From NCBI GenBank assembly GCA_947172415.1, contig OX359200.1, positions 3,660,501 to 3,724,500 on the forward strand: 64,000 bases of DNA. Direction: 5' to 3'. This DNA comes from Chondrosia reniformis. Taxonomy: Eukaryota; Porifera; Demospongiae; Chondrillida; Chondrillidae. Position 1 is the stretch's first letter; each line of letters begins with the position of its first letter. Below the pieces are notes generated by a model. It made no database searches, was not told where the DNA came from, and saw only the letters and a program-made list of their open reading frames with translations. The position numbers were made by a program, and so were the translations under genes. Below, piece after piece: positions 13,926 through 26,827 of this stretch.

Positions 13926-15255
13926 TATATTATATTTTGTAGTTGTATGTGCCAATTGTATGTACTAGTTGTATTTACTAGTTGTATGTTATAGCTATAT
14001 GTGAATATACTAGTTGCATGTACTAGTTATATGTGAATATAATAGTTGTATGTACTAGTTGTAGGTTCTAGTTCTAGTTAAACTAGGTACTATGTAGGTA
14101 CTACATTTATGTATTAGTTTAATGTACCAGTTTTATGAACTAGTTGAAAATACCAGTTGTAGGTACTAGTTGTATGTACTTGTTGAATGTAATAGTTGTA
14201 TGTACTAATTGCATGCACTAGTTGTATGTACTAGTTGTATGAACTAGTTGTATGTGCGAGTTGTATGAACTATTTTTATGTGCGAATTGTATATACTAGT
14301 TGTATGTACTAGTTATATTTACTATTTTTATGTACTATTTATATGTACCAGTTATATGTGTATGTACTTGTTATATGTAGCAGTTGTGTCTACTAGTTTT
14401 ATGTACTAGTTATATGTGTATGTACTAGTTGTATGTACTAGTTTTAGGTTCTAGGACCAGTTAAACTAGGTACTATGTAGCTACTAGCAATATGTACTAG
14501 ATATTATTTGTATTTCCTTTTGTGTGTTCTAAATCTCTGAATTAGTTTTAGGACTACCCGTGTGTCCTAGTTGTATTTACTATTTGTTTTCACTAATTGT
14601 TTGTACTAGTTGTATGTACTAGTTGTATGTACTAGTTGTATGTACTAGTTTTATGTACTTGTTATATGTACTGGTTGTAGGTACTATTTGTATGTACTAG
14701 TTGTATGTACTATATAGGTGTACTATTAATAGTTACCAATTATATGTGCATGTACTACTTATATCTAGTAGTTTTGTACCTGTTATAGGTACTAGTTTGA
14801 TGTATTAGTTATATGTACTACTTGTAGGTTCTAGTACTATTTAAACTAGGTACTAAGTTTGGACTAGTTGTGTGCACTAGTACTAGTTATATTAACTAGT
14901 TGTAGGTCCTAGTTACATGTACTAGTTGAATGTAATAGTTGTATGTACTAGTTGTATGTTCTATTGTATAAACTAGTTGTATGTAGTAGTTGTATGTATT
15001 TGATGTATGTACTAAGTGTATGTATTAATTCTATATACTAGTTGGAGTTCTAGTTTAATGTACTAGTTGTATGTTCTATATTAATATACTAGTTATTTGT
15101 ATATATTCTAGTCAAAGGTACTAGTTGTAAGTACAAGTTGTATGAACTAGTTGCATGTGTGAGTTGTATGTACTAGTTGTATGTACTATTTATATGTAAA
15201 TTTATATGTGTATGTACTTGTTATATTTAGCAGTTGTGTCTACTAGTTTTATGTA
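13926..15255 (-). repeat. 13-bp satellite array, - orientation (block 3)
   Basis: The same satellite read on the other strand (TGTATGTACTAGT). The switch from block 2 happens within a short AT run (ACGTATATATTATATTTTG) with no inserted element. A new higher-order block appears, GGTTCTAGTACTAGTTA followed by ACTAGGTACTAGGTAGG, which I did not find in blocks 1-2. No gene is seen. Confidence 0.96.
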
Positions 15256-15323
15256 ATGGAATAAGGATTTCTTCTAACTGCGTCGAACTTATCTTTGTAA
15301 AGGTTCATCTTTCGACTTTTAGA

Positions 15324-15337
15324 GCGTCTAGAGACGC
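15324..15337. other. Short hairpin in the Penelope-like left end
   Basis: GCGTC and GACGC separated by four bases. The right-end copy at 16049-16062 reads GTGTC/GACGC, which still pairs through a G-U wobble. The related element at 26785-26798 has GCGTTT/AAACGC, a compensatory pair change. Confidence 0.6.
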
Positions 15338-15367
15338 AGTTTTTTTCGATTCTTCTGTCTGCCAAAC

Positions 15368-15393
15368 GTTTCGACCCTGGGGGTCTTCTTCAG
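15368..15393 (-). ncRNA. Hammerhead-ribozyme-like core, copy 1
   Basis: On the minus strand CTGAAGA is followed by A, a 5-bp stem GACCC/GGGTC with loop CCA, then GAAAC. CUGANGA-stem-GAAA is the hammerhead catalytic core, and Penelope-like ends are known to carry hammerheads. The extra A before the stem and the undefined stems I and III leave it unproven. Confidence 0.4.
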
Positions 15394-15539
15394 TGAATGG
15401 TGGTGGTCTTCAAGGTGTCTTCATTTATAGGCATCTTTTCCCGCCATTTTCGATTACCTCATCAGTGATTTCATTGGTTACATCATTTCCGGAAGAAGGA
15501 GAGGTGAAGGGAGTATTCATAAAAAAGGGTTTCCAACCA

Positions 15540-15900
15540 CTTCTTAGGACAAATCCTTGATCTAAGTTCATTCTTACCTGACATTGTTGGATCTTCAGGG
15601 CTTCCTTAATTCTTCTTCTGTACCAGTTCTCTTCGCTCTCCACCACTCTGGCTTGGCTCCACTCAATTGGATGGCCGGTTTTTAGGGAGTGAACAGCTAA
15701 TCCATTGTTCACATCCCCCATCCTGACTCTTAGCGTTCTTCCAGTTTCTCCAGTGTACACTGCAGGGCAACTAGAACAAGGATCTGGTAAACGACACCTT
15801 TAATATCCATGGTAGGCTGGGGTTGTTTAGGCCTAGAGAGGATACTCCTCAGTGATCTCTGCTTTGTGAAGATGGATATTGAAACCTTCACCTCTCCTTC
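15540..15900 (-). pseudogene. GIY-YIG endonuclease trace (Penelope-like C-terminus)
   Basis: The translation shows the hallmarks of the Penelope-type nuclease: a Cys pair before VYTGETGRTLRVRM (the GIY-YIG strand and its Arg), then GLAVHSLKTGHPIEW, then a region with ENWYRRRIKEALKI that carries the conserved acidic residue. In such elements this domain follows the reverse transcriptase and nicks the target DNA; here the reverse transcriptase is absent. The domain is shorter than usual and its reading is broken. The identification comes from these motifs only; neighbouring flanks are the element's own inverted ends. Confidence 0.72.
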
Positions 15901-15993
15901 CTCTGGAAACCGATGACATAACTGATGAGGTAATCGAAAATGGCGGGAAAAGATGCCTATGAATGAAGACACCTTGAAGACCAGCACCAGTCA

Positions 15994-16019
15994 CTGAAGA
16001 AGACCCCCAGGGTCGAAAC
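15994..16019 (+). ncRNA. Hammerhead-ribozyme-like core, copy 2
   Basis: Same core as at 15368-15393, in the opposite orientation at the right end: CTGAAGA, A, stem GACCC/GGGTC, GAAAC. Both copies therefore lie in the inverted ends of the element. Confidence 0.4.
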
Positions 16020-16095
16020 GTTTGGCAGACAGAAGAATTGATAAAACTGTGTCTCTAGACGCTCTAAAAGTTGAAAGATGAACCTTTACACAGAT

Positions 16096-17227
16096 AGTTT
16101 TATGTACTAGTTGTTTGTACTTAACCAGTTTTATGTACTATTTCTAGTTATATTAACTAGTCAGAGGTATTAATTGTATGTACTATTTGTAGGCACTAGT
16201 TGTATTTACTAGTTGTATGAACTAGTTGTATGCACTAGTGCTAGTTTTATTTAGTAGTTGTAGGTGCCAATTGTATGTACTAGCTGAATGTACTAGTTTT
16301 ATGTACTAGTTGTATGTACTAGTTTTATGTACTTGTTATATATTCTAGTTGTATATACTATTTGTATGTACTAGTTGTATGTACTATATAGGTGTACTAT
16401 TAAGAGTTACCAATTATATAGGCATGTACTACTTATATCTAGTAGTTTTGTACCTGTTATAGGTACTAGTGTGATGTACTAGTTATATGTACTAATTGTA
16501 GGTTCTAGTACTATTTAAACTAGGTACTTATTTGGGACTAGTTGTGTGCACTAGAACTGGTTATATAAACTAGTTGTAGGTACTAGTTACATGTACTATT
16601 TGTATGAACTAGGTGTATGTGCTAGTTACTAATTGTATGTTCAAGTTTTATGTACTACTTATATGCACTTATAAATGCACATGTTGTGTGTAAAAGTTGT
16701 AAGTACTAGTTGTATGTACTAGTTGTATGTACTAGTTCAATGTACTAGATGTAGGTACTAATTATGTTTTAGTGCCATGTACTAGTTTCCAGTTATATGT
16801 AGTAGTTTTATGTAAATGTAATATTAACTAGTTTTATGTACTAGTTGTATGTACTAGTTATAAGTATATGTACTTGTTTTACGTAGTAGTTGTTTGTACT
16901 AGTTATATAGACTAGTTCTATGTACTACTTGTAGGTTCTAGAACTAGTTATACTAGGGATTAGGTTTTTGCTGGGTGTTTATACTAACACTAGTTATATT
17001 TACTAGTTGTAGGTACTAGTTGTGTGGAGTAGTTGTGTACTAGTTGTAGATACTATTTTGATGTACTTGTTGTATTTACTAGTTGTAAGAACTAGTTATT
17101 TGTACTAGTATTAGGTATATTTTGTATTTGTAGGTGCCCATTGTATGTACTAGTTGTATGTACTAGTTGTATGTAATAGTTATATGTGAGTATACTAATT
17201 ATACTCACATTACATATAACTATTACA
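16096..17227 (-). repeat. 13-bp satellite array, - orientation (block 4)
   Basis: Degenerate TGTATGTACTAGT units with the GGTTCTAGTACTA block (for example near 16501 and 16925). The last 30 bp (17198-17227) are an inverted echo of the adjacent satellite, at the LINE junction. No gene is seen. Confidence 0.93.
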
Positions 17228-18346
17228 GATATTACAGATATTACGGAAGAGAAGATTTTGGAAGAACAAGGGGCCTTTCGGAAGAGGAGAAGCTGTACGG
17301 ATCAACTGTTTACTGTCAGAATGTTAAGTGAGAAGGTTATTGCAAAGAACAAAAGTATGATCATGGTATGTGTGGATCTGGAGAAAGCCTATGACAATGT
17401 AAACAGGGAGATGATGTGGAAGGTGCTGGAAGATTATGGAATTAGAGGAAGCTTGGTGAAGGCAGTCAGATCAATGTATGTGAATTGTGAGGCATGTGTG
17501 AAAGTACAAGGAGGCACATCGGACTGGTTCAAGGTGGAGCAGGGGGTGAGACAGGGTTGTGTAATGTCCCCGTGGCTCTTTAATGTGTACATGGACCATA
17601 TATTGAGGGAGGCGAAGGAGAGGTTTAGTGGAGGAGTCAAACTGGAAGATAGAAATGTGCAGTTTCTCTTATTTGCGGATGACCTAATGCTAGTGGCTGA
17701 GAAAGAGGAGGATGTGGAGAGCAATCTAAGGATCTTAGACGGTGTGATGGCAAAGTGGCAGATGAAGATAAACTGGGGGAAGACTAAGGCAATGGTTGTG
17801 AAAAGAGGAGGAGGTCCATGCAATGTATCGGTAAAGGGGGAGAAGATAGAAGAAGTGAAAGTGATGAAGTATTTAGGGGCAATGTTCAATGAGGAGGGGT
17901 CATGCGAAGATGAGGTTGATAGCAGAATAGGACTGACATGCAGAACCATAGGGGCACTGAGAAAGGAGGTTGTAGATCGTAAAGAGCTAAGCAAGGCCAC
18001 AAAATTGAGAGTATACAATGCCGTGGTGAAGCCTACACTACTCTATGGCAGTGAAACGTGGACACTGCAGAACAGGCACAAGAAGAAGCTGCATGCAACA
18101 GAGATGAGATACCTGAGGAAAGTTGAGGGTGTCACAAGAATGGACAGGATGAGAAGCGTTGACATTAGAGAGAGACTGAGGCAAGAAGATGTTATAGATA
18201 CTGTAATAAGAAAGAAGAAGCAATGGATGAAGAAGATTGAAGAGATGCCAGAAGAGAGACTAGTGAAGACGGTGTATATAGAGGAGCTGCCAGGAAAGAG
18301 ACCAAGAGGGAGACCGCGGAAAAGATGGGAAGATGACTTGAATTAA
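17228..18346 (+). pseudogene. LINE reverse transcriptase, partial but open to its stop
   Basis: About 370 codons are open to the stop at 18344-18346. Visible RT motifs in order: EEQGAFRKRRSCTDQL, the motif A region VDLEKAYD with the first catalytic Asp, VRQGCVMSPWLFNVYMD (motif B), then LLFADDLMLVAE with the FADD box (motif C). Downstream come KYLGAMFNEEG, LLYGSETWTL and a basic C-terminus GKRPRGRPRKRWEDDLN, common at the end of RTE/CR1-like proteins. The catalytic Asp residues are present. The upstream Met at 17186 lies in satellite sequence and is not a real start; the RT fingers and the endonuclease are lost. The coding sequence is CpG-poor, and the lack of stops suggests a fairly young insertion. 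Confidence 0.87.
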
Positions 18347-18497
18347 TGATAAAACTTATACAGAACTGTGCATGCATATATCTAAGTTCGTATATCTTTA
18401 TTTTAAAGCAACAGGTCCAGTAGGTATTATAACAATATGTATTCTGGCTACCTCCTGCATAGGAGAAACGCTGTTGTGATTGATTGATTGATTGATT
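17228..18497 (+). mobile_element. 5'-truncated LINE (non-LTR retrotransposon)
   Basis: The insertion carries the 3' half of a LINE reverse transcriptase, a short 3' untranslated region and a simple-repeat tail of about five GATT units (18478-18497). A 10-bp target duplication GAGTATACTA lies at 17188-17197 and 18498-18507. Between the left duplication and the LINE body sit about 30 bp that are the inverted complement of the flanking satellite. The endonuclease and the start of the RT are missing, as expected for 5' truncation during reverse transcription. A short-repeat tail instead of poly(A) fits RTE-like and some other clades; the clade is not settled. Confidence 0.88.
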
Positions 18498-21400
18498 GAG
18501 TATACTAGTTGTATGTACTAGTTGTAGGTTCTAGTTCTAGTTAAACTGTACCAGATACTACTTTTATGTATATCTTGAATGTACCAGTATTATGAACTAG
18601 TTGAAAATACCAGTTGTAGGTACTAGTTTGATGTACTTGTTGAATGTAATAGTGGTATGTACTAATTGCATGTACTAGTTATATGTACTAGTTGTATGAA
18701 CTAGTTATGTACTAGTTGTGTGTAGTAGTTGTATTAACTAGTTGCACGTACTATAATTGATAATATTTACTAGTTTTATATACTAGTTGTATGTACTAGT
18801 TGTATGTACTAGTACAAGTTATTTTACTAGTTGTAGGTATTAGCTGTATTTATTAGTTGTATGTAGTAGTTGTAGGTTCTAATACTAGTTATATTAGGTA
18901 CTAGATAGGGACTAGTTAAATGTACTAGATATTACTTGTATGTACTACTTGTATGTACTAGTATTAGTTATATTTTCTAGTTGTAAGTGCCAATTGTATG
19001 TACTGGTTGCATGGGCTAGTTGCATGTACTAGTTATATGTAAATATATTAGTTGTATGTACTAGTTGTAGGTTCTAGTTCGAGTTAAACTAGGTACTAGA
19101 TAGGTACTCGATAAATGTACCAGATACTACTTGTATGTACTAGTTGAATGTACTAGTTATATGAACTAGTTGAAAATACCAGTTGTATGTCCTAGTTGTA
19201 TGTACTGGATGTATGTACTAGTTATATGTACTACCAACTAGGTGTATGTGCTAGTTGTAATTACTACCTATATGCACTAGTTCTATGTACATGTAGTGTG
19301 TAAAAGTTGTATGTACTAGTGTGTGGACTAGTTGTTTGTACTAGTTGTATGTACTAGTTATATTTACTAGTTGTGTGAACTATTAGTTGCATGGACTAGT
19401 TGAAAGTACTCATTGCTAGTTGTATGTAGTAGATGAATGTACTAGGTACCTTCCAATTGTTTATACTAGTTGTATGTACTAGTAATTTACAATTGTATGA
19501 ACTAGTTGTTACTAGTACAAGTGATATTAACTAGTTGTAGGTACTGGTTGTATGTAATAGTTATATGAACTAGTTGTATATACTAGTTATATGTTTTAGT
19601 GCCATGCATTAGTTTCCAGTTATATGTAATAATTTTATGTAAAAGTAAAATTAACTAGTTGTATGTACTATTTGTATGGACTAGTTACTAGTTGTATTTT
19701 CAAGTTGTATGTACTACTTATATGCACTTCTAAATGTACACGTTGTGGGTAAAAGTTGTATGTACTAGTTGTATGTACTAGTTGTACGTACTAGTTGTAT
19801 GAACTAGTTGTATTTACTAAAGAGGTCTATTTACTATTTATAGGTGCCAGTTATACGTGCATGTAACATATGTAGTAGTTGTGTACTAGTTGTAGATACT
19901 AGTTTGATGTATTAGTTGTATTTACTAGTTGTAAGAACTAGTTGTTTGTACTAGTACTAGTTATATTTTGTAGTTGTATGTGGCAATTGTATGTACTAGT
20001 TGTATGTACTAGTTATATGTGAATATACTGGTTGTATGTACTAGTTGTAGGTTCTAATACTAGTTATATTAGGTACTAGGTAGGGACTAGTTAAATGTAC
20101 TAAATACTACTTGTATGTATTAGTTGTATGTACTAGTTGTATGTAATAGTATTAGTTACATTTTCTAGTTGCAAGTGCCAATTGTATATACTGGTTGCAT
20201 GTGCTAGTTGCATGCACTAGTTATATGTGAATATAGTACTAGTTGTAGGTTCTAGTTCGAGTAAACTAGGTACTAGATAGGTACTCGATTAATGTACCAG
20301 ATACTACTTGTATGTACTAGTTGAATGTACCAGTTATATGAACTAGTTGAAAATACCAGTTGTATGTCCTAGTTGTATGTACTGGATGTATGTGCTAGTT
20401 ATATATACTACCAACTAGTTGTATGTGCTAGTTGTAATTACTACTGTTATGCACTAGTTCTATGTACATGTAGTGTTTAAAAGTTGTGTGTACTATTGTG
20501 TGGACTAGTTGTTTGTACTAGTTGTATGTACTAGTTATATTTACTGGTTGTGTGAACTACTAGTTGCATGGACGAATTGAATGTACTCATTGCTAGTTGT
20601 ATGTAGTAGATGAATGTACTAGGTACCTTCCAATTGTTTGTACTAGTTGTATGTACTAGTAATTTACAATTGTATGAACTAGTTGTAACAACTAGTTGTA
20701 TTTACTAGTACTAGTGATATTAATTAGTTGTAGGTACTAGTTGTATGTACTAGTTACTTTTGTATATACAAGTTGTATATTCTAGTTCCATGTACTAGTT
20801 TTATGTTCTAGTTATGTGTGTATGTTTTTGTCATATGAACTAGCTGTATGTGTAAGTTGTATGTATTTTACTTGTAAGAATTAGTTGTATGTACTAGTTG
20901 TGTTTACCTGTTGAATGTACTAGTTATATGTTATCGTTACTAGTTGTATTTAGTAGTTGTATGTACTAGTTTTATGTACTAGTTCTATTAAAATGTACTA
21001 GTTGTAGATACTAGTTGTATGTTCTTGTTGTATGAACTTGTTGAATATATTAGGTATATGAACTATTTATATGCACCAGTTGTATGTACTTGGTATATGT
21101 ACCAGTTATTTATACTAATTGTATGTACTAGTTGGATCTACTAGTTATATATCCTCGTTGCATGTCCTCTTTTCTAGTTGTGTGTACTAGTTAATAGTTG
21201 TATAGTGTAGTTGTATGTACTAATTGTATGAACTACTTATATGCACTAGTTCTATGTACATGTTGTGTGTAAATGTTTTATATACTAGTTGTATGTACTC
21301 GTTCAATGTACTAATTGTATGTACTAGTGTCTAATTGTAGGTAGTAATTGTGTGTACTAGTTCTTTGTACTAGTTATAGGACTATATGTGTGTTCTAGTT

Positions 21401-24400
21401 GTATGTACTAGTTAATAGTTGTATAGTCTAGTTGTATGTACTATATGTATGTTCCAATTGTTTGAACTAGTTCTATGTGGTAATTGTATATACTAGTTAT
21501 GTAAGTTCTATGTGTATGAACTATTTATACGTAGTAGTTGGGTACTAGTCATAGGTACTAGTTGTAGGTTCTAGTACTAGTAAAACTAGGTACTAAGTAG
21601 GTACTGGTTGTATGTACTAGTACTAGTAAAACTGGTTATTAAGTTCGTCCTAGTTCTATCTCCTAACACTAGTTATATTTACAAGTTGTAGGCACTAGTG
21701 GTATGTATTTCTTAAATGTAATAGTTAAATGTACAAATTGCATGTACTAGTTGTATGTACTAGTTGTATGAACTAGTTATGTACTAGTTGTTTGTAGTAG
21801 TTGTATTAACTAGTTGCACGCACTATTACTGGTAATATTTACTAGTTGTATATACTAGTTGTATATACTAGTTGTATGTACTAGTTGTAGGTATTAGCTG
21901 TATTTATTAGTTGTATGTAGTAGTTGTAGGTTCTAAGTGTATGAACTAGTTTTACTAGTTGAATGTACTACTTATATGCACTAGTTGTATGTACTATTAT
22001 ATGTACTAGTAGTGTGTACAAGGTGTATGTACTATTTATAGGTATCAGTTATATGTGAATGAACTAGTTATATGTAGCAGTTGTGGACTAGTTTTATGTA
22101 CTAGTTGAAGATTCTAGTACTAGTAATACTAGGAACTAAGTTGGTACTGGTTGTATGTACAAGTAACAATTATATAAACTAGTTGTAGGTACTAATTATA
22201 TGTACCTGTTGAATGGAATAATTGCATGTAATAATTGTATGTAATAGTTGTATATACTAGTTGTATGTACTTGTTATGTACTAGTTGTATGTACTAGTTA
22301 TATGTAGTAGTTGGCTACTAGTTAGTCGTTTGATGTACGAGTTGTAGGTACTAATTTTATGTACTTGTTATATGTACTAGTTGTATATACTATTTGAATA
22401 TACTAGTAGTATGTACTATATAGGTGTACTATTAAAAGTTACCAATTATATGTGCATGTACTACTTATATCTAGTAGTTGTGTACCTGTTATAGGTACTA
22501 GTGTGATGTACCAGTTTTATATACTACTTGTAGGTTCTAGTACTATTTAAACTAGGTACTACGTAGGGACTAGTTGTGTGCACTAGTTCTAGTTATATTA
22601 CATAGTTGTAGGTAAAAGTTACATGTACTAGTTGAATGTAATAGTTGTATGTACCAGTTACATATACTAGTTGTATGTACTAGTTCTTTACTAGCTTTAT
22701 ATACTAGTAATCTACCAGTTGTATGTACTAGTTGTATGTTCTATTGTATGAACTAGTTGTATGTGCGAGTTGTATGTACTAGTTATATGTACTATTTTTA
22801 TGTACTATTTATATGTACCAGTTATATGTGTATGTACTTGTTATATGTAGCAGTTGTGTTGATTAGTTTTATGTACTAGTTATATGTGTATGTACTAGTT
22901 GTATGTACTAGTTGTAGGTTCTAGTCCCAGTTAAACTAGGGACTAGGTAGCTACTAGCAATATGTACTAGATATTACTTGTATGTCCTTTGGTGTGTACT
23001 AAATCTCTGAATTAGTTTTAGGACTAGCCGTGTGTACTAGTGGTATTTACTATTTTTTTGTACTAATTGTTTGTACTAGTTGTATGTACTAGTTGTATGT
23101 ACTAGTTGTATGTACTAGTTTCTAGTTGTATGTACAAGTTGAATGGACTACTTATATGCACTTATAAATGCACATGTTGTGTGTACTAGTTCAATGTACT
23201 AGTTGTATGTACTAGTTATATGATTTAGTGCCATGTACTAGTTTCCAGTTATATGTAGTAGTTTTATGTAAATGTAATATGAACTAGTTGTATGTACTAG
23301 TTGTATGTACTAGGGTATATAATATTAATATGTACTAGTTATATGTATATGTACTTGTTATACGTAGTAGTTGTTTGTACTAGTTATATGCACTAGTTGT
23401 ACGTACTACTTGTAGGTTCTAGTACTAGTTATACTAGGGACTTGGTATGTGCTAGGTGTATATACTAACAATAGTTAGATTTACTAGTTGTAAATACCAG
23501 TTGTATTCAGTAGTTGTGTACTAGTTGTAGATACTATTTTGATGTACTAGTTGTATGTACTAGTTGTAATAGTTATATGTGAATATACTAGTTGCATGTA
23601 CTAGTTATATGTGAATATACTAGTTGTATGTGCTAGTTGTAGGTTCTAGTTCTAGTTAAACTAGGTACTAGGTAGGTACTAGTTTAATGTACCAGATACT
23701 ACTTTTATGTATTAGTTGAATGTACCAGTTATATGAACTAGTTGAAAATATCAGTTGTAGGTATAGTTGTATGTACTTGCTGAATGTACTAGTTGTATGT
23801 AGTAGTTTCATGAACTAGTTATGTACTAGTTGGGTGTAGTAGTTGTATTAACTAGTTATACATACTTTTACTGGTAATTTTTACTAGTAGCATATACTAG
23901 TTGTATGTACTAGTTGTATGTACTAGTTGTAGGTTTTAGCTGTATTTATTAGGTGTATGTAGTAGTTGTAGGTTCTAAGTATATAAACTAGTTGTTTGTT
24001 CTACTTCTATGTCCTAGTTGAATGTACTACTTGTATATATGTCCTAGTTGGATGTAGTACTTTTATGTACTAGTTGTATGTACTAGCACCTGTTAATTTT
24101 ACTAGTTGTAGGTACTAGTTGCATGTTCAAATTGTGTGTACTAGTTGTATGTACTGGTAAAAGTTATGTTAACTAGTTTTAAGTAATGGTTGTGTACTCT
24201 TTTGGATGTAATAGTTGTGTGTACTAATTGCATGTACTAGTTATATGTAGTAGTTGAGTACTAGGTATAGGTACTCGTTTGATGTATGAGTTGTGGGTAC
24301 TAGTTTTATGTACTTGTTATATGTACTAGTTGTATATACTATTTGTATGTACTAGTAGTATGTACTATATGGGTGTATAATTAAAAGTTACCAATTATAT

Positions 24401-26717
24401 GTCTAGTAGTTGTGTACCTGTTATAGGTACTAGTTTGATGTACTAGTTATATGTACTAGTTGTAGGTTCTATTACTTTTTAAACCAGGTACTAAGTAGGA
24501 ACTAGGTTTGTGCTCTATTACTAGTTATATTAACTAGTTGTAGGTACTAGTTACTGTACTAGTTGAATGTAATATTTGTATGTACCAATTGCATATACTA
24601 GTTGTATGTACTAGTTCTTTGTACTAGTTTTATGTACTAGTATTGTACCAGTTGTATGTACTAGTTGTATGTTCTAGTTGTATGAACTAGTTGTAGGTAG
24701 TAGTTGTATGCATTTGATGTGTGTAGTAGTCGTATGAATTTGATGTATGTACTAAGTGTATGTATTAATTCTGCGTACTAGTGGGAGTTCTAGTTTAATG
24801 TACTAGTTGTATGTACTATATTAATGTACTAGTTATTTGTGTATGTTCTAGTCATAGCTACTAGTTGTAAGTACAAGTTGTATGAACTAGTTGTATATGT
24901 TAGTTGTATGTACTAGTTGTATGTACTAGTTATATGTACTATTTGAATGCACTATTTTTATGTACCAGTTATTTGTATATGTTCTTGTTATATGTAGCAG
25001 TTGTGTCTACTAGTTTTATGTACTAGTTGTATGTACCTTACCAGTTGTATGTACTATTTGTAGTTATATTTACTAGTTATAGGTATTAATTGAATGTACT
25101 ATTTGTAGGCACTATTTGTATTTACTAGTTGTATGAACTAGTTGTATGCACTAGTACTAGTTATATTTAGTAGTCGTATGTGCCAATTGTATGTACTAGT
25201 TGTATGTACTAGTTGTACGTACTAGTTTTATGTACTTGATATATGTACTAGTAGTATGTTCTATATAGGTGTACTATTAATAGTTACCAATTATATGTGC
25301 ATGTACCACTTATATCTAGTAGTTGTGTACCTGTTATAGGTACTAGTTTGATGTACTAGTTATATTAACTAGTTGTAGGTACTAGTTACTGTACTAGTTG
25401 AATGTAATAGCTGTATGTACCAATTGTATATACTAGTTGTATGTACTTTACCAGTTGTATGTACTGTTTCTAGTTATATTTACTAATTATAGGTATAAGT
25501 TTTATACACTATATGCAGGCACTAGTTCTATTTACTAGTTGTATGAACCAGTTGTATGCACTAGAAGTAGTTATATTTAGTAGTTGCTGGTGCCAATGGT
25601 ATGTATTAGTTGTATGTACTAGTTATTTACAATTGTATGAACTAGTTGTACTTACTAGAACAAGTGATATAACCTAGTTGTAGGTACTGGTTGTATGTAC
25701 TAGTTATATGTACTAGATGTATGTACTAGTTACTTTTGTATATACGAGTTGTATATTCTAGTTCCATATACTAGTTTTATGTACTGGTTATATGAACTTG
25801 TTGTATATACAAGTTGTATGTACTAAGTTGTATCTACTAGTTGTACATACTAGTCGTATATACTGGTTGTATATATGTACTAGTTCAATGTACTAGTTCT
25901 ATGTACTACTTGTATGTCCTACTTATTTGTACTCGTCCTAGTTCCATGTACTAGTTGTAGCCACTAGTGGTATGTCCTAGAACAAGTTATAATTACTAGT
26001 TGTACGTACTATTGCATGTAGTAGTTGTATGTTCTATATAATTGAATGAACTATTTGTATACTAGCTGTATGTACTAGTTATATGTACTAGTTGTTTGAA
26101 CTAGTTTGATGTACTGTTTATATGTACTAGTTATGTGTGTATGTTCTTGTCATATGTACTAGTTGTATGTATTAGTTGTATGTATTCTACTTGTAAGAAT
26201 TAGTTGTATGTACTAGTTGTGTTTACTTGTTGTATGTACTAGTTTTATGTACTAGTTCTATTAAAATGAACTAGGTACTAGTTGTATGTACAAGTTGTGT
26301 GCACTAGTTGTATGTACTAGTTGTTTGTACTAGGTGTATGTTTCAGTTATGTTTACTAGTGGTAGGCACAATTGGTATATCCTATTTTTATGTACTAGTT
26401 GTATGTACTAGTTAATAGTTGTATAGTGTAGTTGTATGTACTAATTGTATGAATACTTACATGCACTAGTTGTATGTACTAGTTTTATGTACTAGTAATG
26501 TACCAGTAGTATGTTCTAGTTGTATGTTCTATTGTATGAACTAGTTGTATGTAGTAGTTGTATGTATTTGATATATGTACTAAGTGTATGTATTAATTCT
26601 ATGTACTAGTTGGAGTTATAGTTTAATGTACTAGTTGTATGTACTATATTAATGTACTAGTTATTTGTGTATGTTCTAGTCATAGGTACTAGTTGTAAGT
26701 ATAAGTTGTATGAACTA
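18498..26717 (-). repeat. 13-bp satellite array, - orientation (block 5)
   Basis: More than 8 kb of TGTATGTACTAGT-type units. A higher-order period of about 1.18 kb is visible: the block GGTTCTAATACTAGTTATAT near 18871 recurs near 20047 with matching downstream variants (GTACATGTAGTGT near 19282 and 20463), and a further relative lies near 28440-28815. No gene or inserted element was recognised. Confidence 0.95.
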
Positions 26718-26784
26718 ATAGAATAAGGATTCCTTATAACTGCGTCGAACTTATCTTTGGGATGGTACATCCTTCGACTTTTGA

Positions 26785-26798
26785 GCGTTTAAAAACGC
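26785..26798. other. Covarying hairpin in the foldback left end
   Basis: GCGTTT pairs with AAACGC. The other end (27049-27062) has the same pairing. The element at 15256 has GCGTC/GACGC instead, so one pair changed on both sides. Confidence 0.6.
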
Positions 26799-26827
26799 AG
26801 TTGGTTTCTTTCAATTCTTGGTCAAAC

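Larger units (their letters stand above)
15256..16095 (-). mobile_element. Penelope-like element copy with inverted ends
   Basis: An 840-bp insertion flanked by an 11-bp target duplication (AGTTTTATGTA at 15245-15255 and 16096-16106). The two ends are inverted copies of one another for roughly 200 bp. The left end also carries about 35 bp outside the repeat (rich in AACTGCGTCGAACTT), like the short tail seen on Penelope-like copies. Between the ends, the minus strand holds a GIY-YIG nuclease trace. Inverted ends plus a tail plus a GIY-YIG domain is the known layout of Penelope-like retroelements. The copy is a heavily 5'-truncated, broken fossil with about one or two breaks; its reverse transcriptase is missing. 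Confidence 0.75.

Noticed and set aside
15234-15560. Plus-strand open frame overlapping the Penelope-like left end
   Set aside because: It starts in satellite and runs through the element's inverted end, opposite to the nuclease trace.
15900-15945. A second hammerhead candidate CTGATGAGGTAATCGAAA in the Penelope-like ends
   Set aside because: It has the CUGAUGA and GAAA strings, but stem II would be only two weak pairs, so it is probably chance.
17434-18377. Minus-strand open frames across the LINE
   Set aside because: Antisense shadows of the reverse transcriptase; they show no domain, while the plus strand reads FADD and other RT motifs.
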